Positions 30,201 through 38,900 of a stretch of DNA of 56,112 bases are shown in pieces (the first letter of the stretch is position 1; each line of letters opens with the position of its first letter). The notes below the pieces were generated by a model, which saw nothing but the letters and a program-made list of their open reading frames with translations, searched no databases and was not told the DNA's origin. The position numbers were made by a program, and so were the translations under genes. Source of the stretch: a virus. The stretch lies in the IMG/VR virus record IMGVR_UViG_3300020603_000019, positions 1 through 56,112 of that record; one strand, 5' to 3'.

Positions 30201-32847
30201 CATGGTTCGAGAGATCATAGATGATCTTTTAAAGACGCTGAATCTAAAGGACCCTCCGCGCATATACACGTTTGATCAACTCAGCTCTATGTCTCAAGAA
30301 CAGCTTGAAGCGGAGTTTCCGAAAGGACTAGCGTTAATTCGTCTTAGCCTAAATCAGATGAGAGATAGGCCTTCTAAACTTGGACGGCATATTTCTGGTG
30401 AGCTTGGGAAGGTCATCATTTACCGTGAATCCGGGAACACTCTGCAGGACGCGCTGGTTGTTGCGCACGAAATTGGTCATAGCCTCTACAAAGAGGAGCG
30501 TGACAAAGCGCTAACAAACAAGGCCCTTCGCGATCGTTTGATTAAGGCCTTTAAGAACTCATCCTCGTTCAAGGGACTTAGCGAAAAGTATGGCTTTGAG
30601 AGAGGGTTTGAGGAGTGGTTCTCAGACCAAGTGGCTCTATGGGCAAACAAACGATATCGAAGACAGGTCAAGAGCCAACCTAAGACTCTTGTTGAGAGAT
30701 TCTTTAAGGAGTTCGTCTCTCGTCTTGAACAACTCTGGAGAACGACTAGCGCGAGTCTGCGCCAACGACTCGGCGGTAAGTTAGGCGCGGTTGATCAAAG
30801 CTTTCAGGAGTTTATGGACGCAGTGCTCGAGTCTCGCCGCACTCAGGTGGCAGAGAACGGGTTGAGCTTCCCAGAAAGATTATTCGCTTATCAGCTAGAT
30901 GACATGACGACGAACGCGGGCACCTCGAGCTTTGTTCAACGGTTAGCTAGCGGTGCGCAGCGTGCCGTCCGTAACCCAAAGCTCAGCCCATTACTTAGCA
31001 TTATACGTACTGCAGACGGAATTATCCGAACTTTTGGCAACGATGTTATTGCTGACATGTTCTACGTTCGACCTGGAACGGGATCTAGGTTGGGGTTTGT
31101 CCAGGCCAGGACGATTGCTTGGAATAAACTGGAAACTAAGTTTAAAGAAGATGTTATGTCCGTGCAGGACGCCCGTAGTAATGAAGATGTATGGGCGGAA
31201 GCGGCTAGTGATGCGCCGACGTCTACACTGAGTGGTAGATCCTTAGCCATTCGAAAGTTCCTAGAGGACATGCATCGGGACTACATCACTCCGTCGAAGA
31301 CGAAAATAGGGTTTATAGCAAACTACTACCCTCGCGCACTTAATCTTCAGGAGATTGCTAACCGACCACAGGAATTTATCAACTTGTTGGTTAGTAGCGG
31401 CGTATCTCGTTCCAAAGCAGAACGTTCTGTTAGTAGCCTCACGAATATCCAAACGGCCATTCAAAATGACATAGAGCCGCAGGCAGATATTCTTGAGCCT
31501 TCTAAACGTGCCGTCGAAGCTCTCGAGCTGACAAAGAATCTTACCCGTGATCAGCTAGGAGATTTCCTATCTCCGCCAGAGCAGTCTTTCTGGGAGTACG
31601 TGCGCCACACCGTAAAACGCGTTGAGTTTGATCGGGCAACGCTCGATGACGAAGGCAACAGCAAGCTTGAGGCGCAACTTAACACCTTGAATCCAGAGGA
31701 CAAGGCGCGGGTGACTGAGCTCGTCGAAATGTACCTCGGGTACCGGCCGCCGCTTTCTCCTCATATGAGGACGCTTAACAGCTGGGGGCAACTCATTCAG
31801 ACCGTTCTTATTTTGCCGTTTGCTCTTATTGGTTCTTTGACGGACCTTGCCGGGCCGTTGATTAACTCTCGTGAGTTTGCAGCTTTCGGTATGGCTTTAA
31901 AAGAGCTTGTTTCGACATTTAACAATCGCCAAGAAGCATTAAATTTTGCCAAGGAGCTTGGTGTAATTACATCTGAAAGCGCCGCTAACGCCTATGTGTC
32001 TTCGTCCGAAATGGACTTTATGACTCCGCAGGTGCGTGGGTACATGGATAAGTTCTTTGAAGCCATCGGTCTTACCTGGTTCACGAACTTCACTCGTGCT
32101 TTTGCAGCTAACATGGGTGTTCAATTTCTTATCACGCATGCGCAGAACACGACTAACAACCCTCGGTCAGAGCGGTACCTAGCGGAGTTTGGGGTGACGC
32201 GCGACGAGGTTATGACCTGGGTTAATAGTGGGAGACCACTCACAACACCCGAGGGTATAAAGGTCGCACAGGCCGTCACACGGTTTGTTGAGTCTTCTAC
32301 TCTTCGTCCTAATGCAGCTGAGCGTCCGCCGTGGGGTTCAGACCCTCGATGGGCGCTAGTGTGGCAGTTAAAGGGTTACTTCTACTCAGTCGGCAAGGTA
32401 ATTATTGGCGGTATACGCAGAGAGGCGATTGCTCGTGGGCTTTTAGACCCCGCTAATTCAACGGCGGACAGAAACGCGCAAATGCTATTGATGCTTGCGC
32501 TACCACTTGCTGCCACGTTGCCGCTGGCAATGCTCGGTATGGAACTGCGTGAGTACGCAAAGTACGGCTTGGCCTGGTTGCTACCAGGTGTTGACGCAAA
32601 TCAAAGGTTCTTTAGAACAGACCGCATGGACTGGCCAGAGTATCTTGGTGAAGCGTTTAGTCGCACCGGGTTAACTGGTCCATTGGCTATTGTGTCAAGC
32701 ATGAACCAAAGCGCTGAATGGGGGCGAAACCCCGTCGCCACAGCGCTTGGACCTACAGCTGAAATGGTCGACAAGATGTTTGGGCAAGGGTTCACCGTAG
32801 ATAGGACCATCAAAAACGTCGCGCCGTTGTACAACATTGTTATGTAG
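27280..32847 (+). CDS. Giant internal virion protein with metallopeptidase-like motif (1855 aa)
   Basis: The protein has hydrophobic stretches near residues 130-155 (IVPSAALSIASAGTGALAAVVG), 1500-1525 (LIQTVLILPFALIGSLTDLAG) and 1735-1755. At about residue 1063 it has VVAHEIGHSL, a zincin HExxH motif, with a possible third ligand in GFEEWFSDQ about 45 residues later. This is the kind of large polyvalent ejection protein phages inject with their DNA; the peptidase may cleave host or virion proteins, or open the cell wall. No transglycosylase motif was recognised. It is the largest gene and ends next to the lysis genes. Confidence 0.75.
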   Translation: MATEQYDPFVEFLRAGNETSPEEDLQFQQFLGNAPTPQFRGRAASTLGEEFSGAVESGIQGLAADLEYFKALGNTVIGDTKAAEINIREARLREEFAAAPLDGLETFEQFLDQPTFSGFISQATRGFGQIVPSAALSIASAGTGALAAVVGRGVLNQVNRQVAKRIIKDSVERSAKGVADPVEQQIAEIAYGSLRQAAKRGGVAGAFGAEFAPMSGSNLSEALDSGQPLDEASALRAAAVGVPQAVIGVGSEVALLKLLGRQATKRTAVEGSLFANFAKRFGAGGLKGGAIESTTELAQEGIAVANRADLDPLFTAQDAQLRLAEAAFVGFFGGAAPGAGGGAIGGALDAVQSPRLKNTVSNVIDRAKGLVEDAKSQFINNKINSEQFGEPSPGTTAAESQRDINAQLRAMFDDETGKNAVWIAGDKPEYGAVPGRIMQTNSLGGKTAYIAFVPGRGTIVSTYADLVDEVVKAGATDEALAVALGYSATKDYSAPGDQVVQVIDSDGNVVSEEVTNEQTLGAATAKAQQTFRSDKYRVNVTTVEKALEERRKRFMAEQKPEIRDMELFDQDGTEDQTDIDLFDQRSQTIEGQRNEIGVYNKKDPAVTFDNTAAARANYERVFGYTDWTSPRFASMNEQLLNTAANRQSNNPNVAVMIEDTPDGRFRLVEEEYGQEDKFKFEKIVKDKKTGRKSTQTLLLNLSDYLAESVRRAYRVAGDLVFGSKIEGDNRLARLSSELPKLRRDSQRVTVVFPNGKSVNVALWDLVNSGRGLLFGRGQSMLGFTDASGRTVSDSKAAATEGFSTLLADMLIQGYDVQVDGKSISNAIPDSALDVTAWLDGKRLVSLGELLQRAERLSSGKRLLLFRSEEEAGLYAGRLPLGPGEKRPTPFNVLRELTPSQLATQQRSYEGRGFATLVENEEDFDPDNAAPASTRQDDDVPDTSDARTAPSTIRPVEEPPLSAREQAKVSTAVTNMVREIIDDLLKTLNLKDPPRIYTFDQLSSMSQEQLEAEFPKGLALIRLSLNQMRDRPSKLGRHISGELGKVIIYRESGNTLQDALVVAHEIGHSLYKEERDKALTNKALRDRLIKAFKNSSSFKGLSEKYGFERGFEEWFSDQVALWANKRYRRQVKSQPKTLVERFFKEFVSRLEQLWRTTSASLRQRLGGKLGAVDQSFQEFMDAVLESRRTQVAENGLSFPERLFAYQLDDMTTNAGTSSFVQRLASGAQRAVRNPKLSPLLSIIRTADGIIRTFGNDVIADMFYVRPGTGSRLGFVQARTIAWNKLETKFKEDVMSVQDARSNEDVWAEAASDAPTSTLSGRSLAIRKFLEDMHRDYITPSKTKIGFIANYYPRALNLQEIANRPQEFINLLVSSGVSRSKAERSVSSLTNIQTAIQNDIEPQADILEPSKRAVEALELTKNLTRDQLGDFLSPPEQSFWEYVRHTVKRVEFDRATLDDEGNSKLEAQLNTLNPEDKARVTELVEMYLGYRPPLSPHMRTLNSWGQLIQTVLILPFALIGSLTDLAGPLINSREFAAFGMALKELVSTFNNRQEALNFAKELGVITSESAANAYVSSSEMDFMTPQVRGYMDKFFEAIGLTWFTNFTRAFAANMGVQFLITHAQNTTNNPRSERYLAEFGVTRDEVMTWVNSGRPLTTPEGIKVAQAVTRFVESSTLRPNAAERPPWGSDPRWALVWQLKGYFYSVGKVIIGGIRREAIARGLLDPANSTADRNAQMLLMLALPLAATLPLAMLGMELREYAKYGLAWLLPGVDANQRFFRTDRMDWPEYLGEAFSRTGLTGPLAIVSSMNQSAEWGRNPVATALGPTAEMVDKMFGQGFTVDRTIKNVAPLYNIVM

Positions 32848-32860
32848 TGAGGGCCTCAAA

Positions 32861-33346
32861 ATGATGACCATGGTTAGTACATTTCTTTCGTTCTTAGCAG
32901 GGGGACTGCCAAAAATACTGACCCTCTTTCAAGACCGACAAGATAAGAAGCATGAACTCGCGCTAGTCATGGCGCAAAAGGAGCGGGAGCTCGCCCTGGC
33001 TGAGCGCGGTTTCATCGCGCAAGCCAAGGTCGAGGAGATAAAGCTCGAGCAGATCCAGACCGAGACCTCTGCTGAGGAGCGGGTCGCTCTGTATCAGCAC
33101 GACACGGAGATTGGCAAAGGCGCATCCCAATGGATGATTAACCTACGCGCCTCGGTGCGCCCTGTCGTCACCTACATCTTTGTGCTGGAGCTAGTCGCGC
33201 TGAATGTTGCAGGTGTTTGGTATGCGTACACGACTGGAATCCCGTTCGCCACGGCAATGGAGAACGTGTTCTCTGATGATGAGATGTTAATTCTGTCCTC
33301 GATTATCGCTTTCTGGTTCGGGACGCAGGCGTTTAATAAAAAGTGA
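32861..33346 (+). CDS. Holin, GTA-type with TM segments (161 aa)
   Basis: I chose the ATG at 32861 (GAGGG site) over a start eight codons upstream. The N-terminal 25 residues are hydrophobic, followed by a charged coiled coil (QDKKHELALVMAQKERELALAERG) and two membrane segments near the end (VVTYIFVLELVALNVAGVWYAY and EMLILSSIIAFWFGTQAF). This resembles the 3TM holin family first described in gene transfer agents. It would permeabilise the inner membrane for lysis. The endolysin follows with a GTGA overlap. Confidence 0.8.
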   Translation: MMTMVSTFLSFLAGGLPKILTLFQDRQDKKHELALVMAQKERELALAERGFIAQAKVEEIKLEQIQTETSAEERVALYQHDTEIGKGASQWMINLRASVRPVVTYIFVLELVALNVAGVWYAYTTGIPFATAMENVFSDDEMLILSSIIAFWFGTQAFNKK

Positions 33347-33831
33347 AAGTTTCCCCCGCTGTTATCAGAACGATCAAGCATCACGAAGGGGTGAGGACTA
33401 AGCCTTACCGCTGTCCGGCGTTGCTTTGGACGGTGGGCGTAGGCCATGTAATTGACCCAACCCATACGAGGATAAAGTATGAGGAACGGCGTAATATACC
33501 GATACCCCCTGGCTGGGATCGCGTCCTTACGATGGGAGAGGTGGACGCTATCCTTGCTCAAGACCTTACGCGGTTTGAGCGAGGCGTGGCCAGACTTTGC
33601 CCTGCTTCTATTGGTCGCCAAGGCATCTTCGACGCTCTGGTTTCCTTCAGTTTCAACGTGGGGCTCGGCAATCTGCAGCGCAGTGGGTTGCGTATGAAGA
33701 CCAACCGGGGCGACTTTGAAGGGGCGGCAGAAGAATTTTTGAAATGGACCAAGGCCGGTGGTCGGGTCCTGCCGGGGTTAGTCAAGCGCCGCCAGGACGA
33801 AAGAGCCCTGTACTTATCGGGGGCGGCATGA
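33343..33831 (+). CDS. Endolysin, GH24 lysozyme
   Basis: The 162-residue protein has the T4-lysozyme-type active site: HHEGVRTKPY (E15) and WTVGVGHV (T30). The residue near the usual catalytic Asp is Cys in PYRCPA, a variant common in phage lysozymes of this branch. FNVGLGNLQRSGL and WTKAGGRVLPGLVKRR complete the family pattern. No signal peptide is visible, so export depends on the holin. It starts at GTG overlapping the holin stop. Confidence 0.93.
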   Translation: MKVSPAVIRTIKHHEGVRTKPYRCPALLWTVGVGHVIDPTHTRIKYEERRNIPIPPGWDRVLTMGEVDAILAQDLTRFERGVARLCPASIGRQGIFDALVSFSFNVGLGNLQRSGLRMKTNRGDFEGAAEEFLKWTKAGGRVLPGLVKRRQDERALYLSGAA

Positions 33832-33905
33832 GCAATTCCGTGCACCTAGACATTAGTCCTGCTAATATCAAGCGGGGCACCTCAACCTATACAACCAGAG
33901 GTTAG
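33828..33905 (+). CDS. Possible 25-aa coupled peptide
   Basis: An ATGA overlap at the endolysin stop opens a 25-codon frame that ends two bases before the next gene. It may only serve to carry ribosomes to that gene. No family; low confidence. Confidence 0.25.
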   Translation: MSNSVHLDISPANIKRGTSTYTTRG

Positions 33906-33906
33906 G

Positions 33907-34245
33907 ATGGCTGAGAAGATAAAACTAGTTCAGGGCGATACCCGCCCGCAGGTGAGGGTCACGCTGACCGATGAAAACACAGGTGAGATTATTGACCTCA
34001 CAGGTGCCACGGTCACGCTGCACTTTCGCGCGGTAGGTGGCACAACGCCGTTGTTCTCCAGACAAGGGATTGTGAATCCTGACGAAGCTGCGCTTGGCAA
34101 GGCAGTTATTGTTTGGCAGTCAGGCGACCTGAACGTCGATGCCGGTGACTACGAGGGCGAAGTAGAGGTGTACTGGTCCTCTAGCGGTGCCCGCCAGACT
34201 GTGTACGACCTGCTCAAGTTCCGTGTCCGTGAGGATATTGGGTGA
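33907..34245 (+). CDS. BppU-type baseplate/fibre domain protein (112 aa)
   Basis: The sequence KLVQGDTRPQVRVTLTDENTGEIIDLTGATVTLHFR followed by DAGDYEGEVEVYW is the Ig-like N-terminal domain of BppU-type baseplate proteins. It probably forms part of the tail tip or fibre base. The stop overlaps the GTG start of the next gene. Confidence 0.75.
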   Translation: MAEKIKLVQGDTRPQVRVTLTDENTGEIIDLTGATVTLHFRAVGGTTPLFSRQGIVNPDEAALGKAVIVWQSGDLNVDAGDYEGEVEVYWSSSGARQTVYDLLKFRVREDIG

Positions 34246-35465
34246 AACTGACCGTTGCATGGCAAGCGCTCAAGAGCGCCGTTATAGCCTCCACGATTGC
34301 GGCTAAGTCTTCGGCTGGCGTTCTATCGGCAAATATTCAGGTAGCCGCGCTCAAGCTCGTCTATGAGATCGGTCTATTCCTGATTTTGCTGGAGCGCTCT
34401 GACCAATTCGATGTCAGCGACACGATGCGTCGTGACTTGAGCAAAAAGCTCTCGGATGCGTTTGGCGCAATTGATCGGTACGTATCACACTTTGACAAGA
34501 CAGCTGCGGATGCCGCCGATATCACAGATGATCAGTTCCTAAGCTTTGCCAAGCACCTGCATGACAGCGCGGTCTTGGCAGAAACCCGCGTGTACTTGCT
34601 TGCTAAGGCACTGCAGGACAACCTCGGCGCTGCAGATCACCTGCAACACGCTTTCGCGAAGGCGCTGTTAGACGCTGGAACGGTGGCAGAGAACGCTGCG
34701 TTAGATGTGTACAAGAGCGCATCTGACGCTGCCCAGCTGATCGATGAGGCGCATACACAGTTTGCCAAGACGTTGGCGGATGTTGCTGTCACGGCGGACT
34801 TCGCCCATCGAAACATCAGCAAGCCGCTCCAAGATAGTATTAGCGCGACAGACGACCTCGATGGCGCTGCCACGATTGAAGATGATCAGGAGATGATCTA
34901 CTTCAAGACGAACAGCGAAATGGCTGGCGTCAGTGATGTTTTCTATCGGCAGGTTAACTACGTTCGACACTTTAACGAGGATGGCTCTCTCGCTGATGTT
35001 CAGGTGAGGGCTGTTGAAAAGCCGTTTACCGAGTCGCTGCAGGTTGCAGACAGCGCGACTAAATCGTCTGAGAAAATCTTGTCAGAAGTTTTCTCGGCAA
35101 TTGACCTCGCAGAAAAGTCGTCTACTAAGCCAGTTTCCAATGAAGTTTCGCTGACGGATACGGACAGTATCTCGGTTGGCAAAACTGTATCGGACACGGC
35201 TTCTTTCAGTGATGACTTTAAACGGGTTCTTATATTTTTAAGAAACCCGAGCGATTCGGCATCGGCAGCAGACGCGATAGCGTCAAGTCTCTCTAAACCA
35301 ACGTCTGATGCATTTGCTGCATCAGAATTGATTGTCAAAAGCGCCGGTTTGGTAAAGGCAAATCTTGCGAGCGTAGCGAGTTCGGGAACGCTACGTTCTC
35401 AGGGCTATTGCGAGTTCTCATACTTCGCAGAAGATTATGTTGGCGATTCCCGTTCATTCACTTGA
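34242..35465 (+). CDS. Repeat-containing tail protein (407 aa)
   Basis: The middle of the protein consists of units of about 20 residues in which AKxLxD or SKPLxD is followed by a hydrophobic/Asp stretch such as SISATDDLDG or TVAENAALDVYKSASDAAQ. The repeats are divergent and extend across most of the gene. Such periodic chains form rigid rods or linkers in tail structures. The short Phe-ending C-terminus suggests assembly into a fibre complex. Starts at GTG. Confidence 0.65.
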   Translation: MKLTVAWQALKSAVIASTIAAKSSAGVLSANIQVAALKLVYEIGLFLILLERSDQFDVSDTMRRDLSKKLSDAFGAIDRYVSHFDKTAADAADITDDQFLSFAKHLHDSAVLAETRVYLLAKALQDNLGAADHLQHAFAKALLDAGTVAENAALDVYKSASDAAQLIDEAHTQFAKTLADVAVTADFAHRNISKPLQDSISATDDLDGAATIEDDQEMIYFKTNSEMAGVSDVFYRQVNYVRHFNEDGSLADVQVRAVEKPFTESLQVADSATKSSEKILSEVFSAIDLAEKSSTKPVSNEVSLTDTDSISVGKTVSDTASFSDDFKRVLIFLRNPSDSASAADAIASSLSKPTSDAFAASELIVKSAGLVKANLASVASSGTLRSQGYCEFSYFAEDYVGDSRSFT

Positions 35466-35480
35466 TGTGAGGATCTTAAA

Positions 35481-35942
35481 TTGAAAACTCTCGAAGACTT
35501 GAAGGTAAAGGGTCGCCTGAATATCGTTCTGCGCGACAAGGACGGCAACATCAAAGATCAGCGCGAGGTCGATAACCTTGTCGTTAACGCCGGTCTTGCG
35601 TACATCATCAGCCGCATGGTTGGCACGGCGAAGTCCGTCATGTCGCACATGGCGCTCGGCTCCGGTACGACCGCTGCAGCTGCGGGTCAGACTGACCTCG
35701 TCAGTTTGCTCGGTGATCGCGAAGCCCTTGACTCGACCACGATTGCTGGCGCGAACAACAACCAAGTTGTGTACGTCTCGTCGTTTGAGGCGGGGGATGC
35801 GACCGGAGCTGTAACCGAAGCGGGCATTTTCAACGCCTCGACTGCTGGTGACATGCTCTGCCGTACCGCGTTCTCAGTTGTCAACAAGGCTGCAGACGAT
35901 GCGATGACGGTGACGTGGACAATCACTCTGTCCGCAGTCTAA
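35481..35942 (+). CDS. Phage tail protein (153 aa)
   Basis: Beta-rich protein starting KGRLNIVLRDKDGNIKDQREVDNLVVNAG with MALGSGTTAAAAGQTDL, VVYVSSFEAGDATGAVTEAGIFN and a final VTWTITLSAV strand. This is a common small tail protein type located before fibre genes. The start is TTG, preceded by GAGGAT. Exact role unknown. Confidence 0.7.
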   Translation: MKTLEDLKVKGRLNIVLRDKDGNIKDQREVDNLVVNAGLAYIISRMVGTAKSVMSHMALGSGTTAAAAGQTDLVSLLGDREALDSTTIAGANNNQVVYVSSFEAGDATGAVTEAGIFNASTAGDMLCRTAFSVVNKAADDAMTVTWTITLSAV

Positions 35943-35999
35943 TGGCGGGGCGTGGCTCTCACGCCCTTCCTTTCCGTCACTAGTCGCTAGGGAAGCAGC

Positions 36000-38900
36000 A
36001 TGGCAACGATTACTACTCGGGCTGGCAAAGGGTCTCCGCTGACCAACACTGAAGTTGATGCAAACTTTACGAACATCAACTCAGAGCTTGGTCAGAAGCT
36101 CACCGGAAATCAGACAGTCACTCTTAGCGGTGACGCGACTGGCTCCGGTGCGACTGCTATTGCGGTCACGCTTGCGAATTCCGGTGTGACGGCGGGGTCT
36201 TACGGTTCCTCAAGCGCGATCCCTGTCATTACGGTCGATGCGAAGGGCAGGCTGTCGAACGTCTCGACAGCAGCGGTTTCAATTCCGTCTGGCTCGTTGA
36301 CTTTTACCGGTGATGTCACAGGCTCAGGCAATACTGGATCAAGTACCGCTTTGACGCTTGCAAACAGCGGAGCGACCGCTGGCACCTACACGAAGGTGAC
36401 GGTTGACGCGAAGGGTCGCGTCACCACCGGCTCGTCACTTGCTTCGAGCGATGTCACGACCGCGCTCGGGTTCACGCCGTACAACAGCAGCAACCCGAGC
36501 GGCTATATCACAAGCTCGTCGCTGTCGAGCTATCTGCCGTTAACCGGCGGGACGCTGACTGGACAGCTCAATATCGATACGGGCACCAACCTGTCGTTTG
36601 GTAGCCAGACCCGGCAGATGATAAATCTGTGGGGCACCCAATACGGCATTGGCGTTCAAAGCGGCACCACGTATTTTAGGTCTGCCAGTAGATTCTCTTG
36701 GCATCGTGGCGGCTCTCACAATGACAGTGAGAATAACGCAGGTGGTGGCACTGTTGCTATGACACTTGATAGTGGCAATAGTTTGTATGTAACTGGGAAC
36801 GTATTTAACGCTGGCAACCAAGTCCTCCACGCAGGTAACTACACCTCCTACAGCCCCTCGCTCACCGGCTCCGGTGCTTCCGGCACTTGGGGCATCAACA
36901 TCAGCGGAAACGCAAACACCGCGTCTCTGGCGATTTGGTCGAATCAGTACAACTTCACCACCGCAGGGGCGGGATGGTATCGCGTTGCAACTACGGGAAG
37001 CGACGGTCGTGGCACTTATAATGTCGAACTGTTTTGCACAGGCGGCAGTCACAATCCTTCGCTGTTGCAGATTTGCGCGCAGGGAGACTGGGGCAACGAC
37101 AAAATCGTCTATGCAAAATGGGACGGCAACTTCCCGGCAAACGCGGTACGCATCACGCGAGGCGCGAGTAACACGTTCCTTGAGGTGTATTTCACCACAA
37201 CAATACTTGGCGCGACATTTCGCATCAACAGAACCGGGTTTGATACGTCGATTACTCCGTTCACTGGCAGCCTTCCGGCTGGCGGCGATACGGTAAAGGA
37301 CACGCTTGACATAACAGCAAAGATAAATGCATCAACATTGTCGGTGTCTAACAGCACAACGGCGATACGGCTGGCAAGCGGTTATCACATTGGAATGGGC
37401 GATTGGGGGATGCGAAACACCACCCCCTATGGGTGGATTCAGTTCGGTCCAGCAAACAGCAGCTGGGCGCACATCTACGCCGACCGCACGTTCTACTTCA
37501 ACCAAGAGCTATACGTCAACAACCAGCAGGTTCTCCACTCCGGTAACTACAGCAACTACTCTCTCCCGTTAAGCGGCGGGACGCTAACTGGCAGCGCGAC
37601 GATTTCGGGCAACGGCAATGGGCTTTATTTTACTGGCGGGAACAATCGACTCTATTTTAGCGGCTATCGTGCAATGGAGGGCAGCACGAACGGCGCACAA
37701 CTTCAAATAGGTGAGAGCTACAGCGCGACTTATTTGCAAAGTGCAAATAACTACGCGACAACGTCGAACCATGTAATTCTCCACGCCGGTAACTACACCT
37801 CTACACTAGATGGTCGTTATCTTTATGCAACATCTAATCCGAGTGTTGCAGGAAACTTCACTCTTTCCATTGGCAACAATGGCTCATACTCGTATGTCCA
37901 ATCACATGCGGGTCAGCCGCTTGAGTTAAATCCCGTTGGAAACACGGTACGGATCGCCGGAAACATCGCTCTTCACGCTGGCAACTTCGGCAGCTACGCC
38001 CTCCCGTTAAGCGGCGGGACGCTCACCGGCGGATTGAATGGAACCACTGGCGGATTCACGGGATTTTTTGGCATCGGCGGTAGTTTTGGCTCAGACGATG
38101 GTGGCTGGGGTGCGCGTCTAAATGTTGGCGGCGGACCACACGCAAGAATTGATGCGCGATGTGCCAATGATGGAATCGTAACCACCATCTATTCGCACGT
38201 AGGGCAGAATCGCGGTTTTGTTGGAACGTTGAGTAACCATCGTCTTTGTCTTGGTGTGAACGGCTCGGAAATACAATCTGTTCACAGCAGTTATTCAGAG
38301 TCTGTTGGTTCTTATAGGGCGCCAATCTTCTACGACAGTGGAAACACTAGTTACTACGCCGACCCGGCTGGAAATTCAGTCCTATATAAATTTGAAAGCA
38401 TAAATCAACGCACCGCATACGACCGTGGATGGAGTAATTACCCATCTATTACTGTATACAACACAACCGATCAAGGTCCGCAGGGAGAGTTCCGTATTCA
38501 TGGCGCTCCCGGTGCTAACGGCGGCGATTTTTCAGTAGATCTGCGCGTTGACGGATCTATCATCACACACGGCATTTCTTACGGACTTGCCTCTTCCCGC
38601 GCCCCAATTTTTTACGACTACGACGACACTGGTTATTACATCGACCCAAACAGCACCAGTGACGCTGCTCTTCGTATGCGGGGTGGCGCACTGTTTGGAC
38701 CGAATATTACGTGGGGTGCATCCCTCTACGTTGGAGGAAACGGGCGCGTTGGAAGTTCCGCGTCGGTTGCAGTCACGAATGGCAACTTACATCTTGACTG
38801 TCAGAACGGTTACAACACGTACATTAACTGGTACGCCGGTACCAACACTTACACACAGGGCAACTTTGGCGTAGGAAGCGACAGCGCATCGCACAGACTT

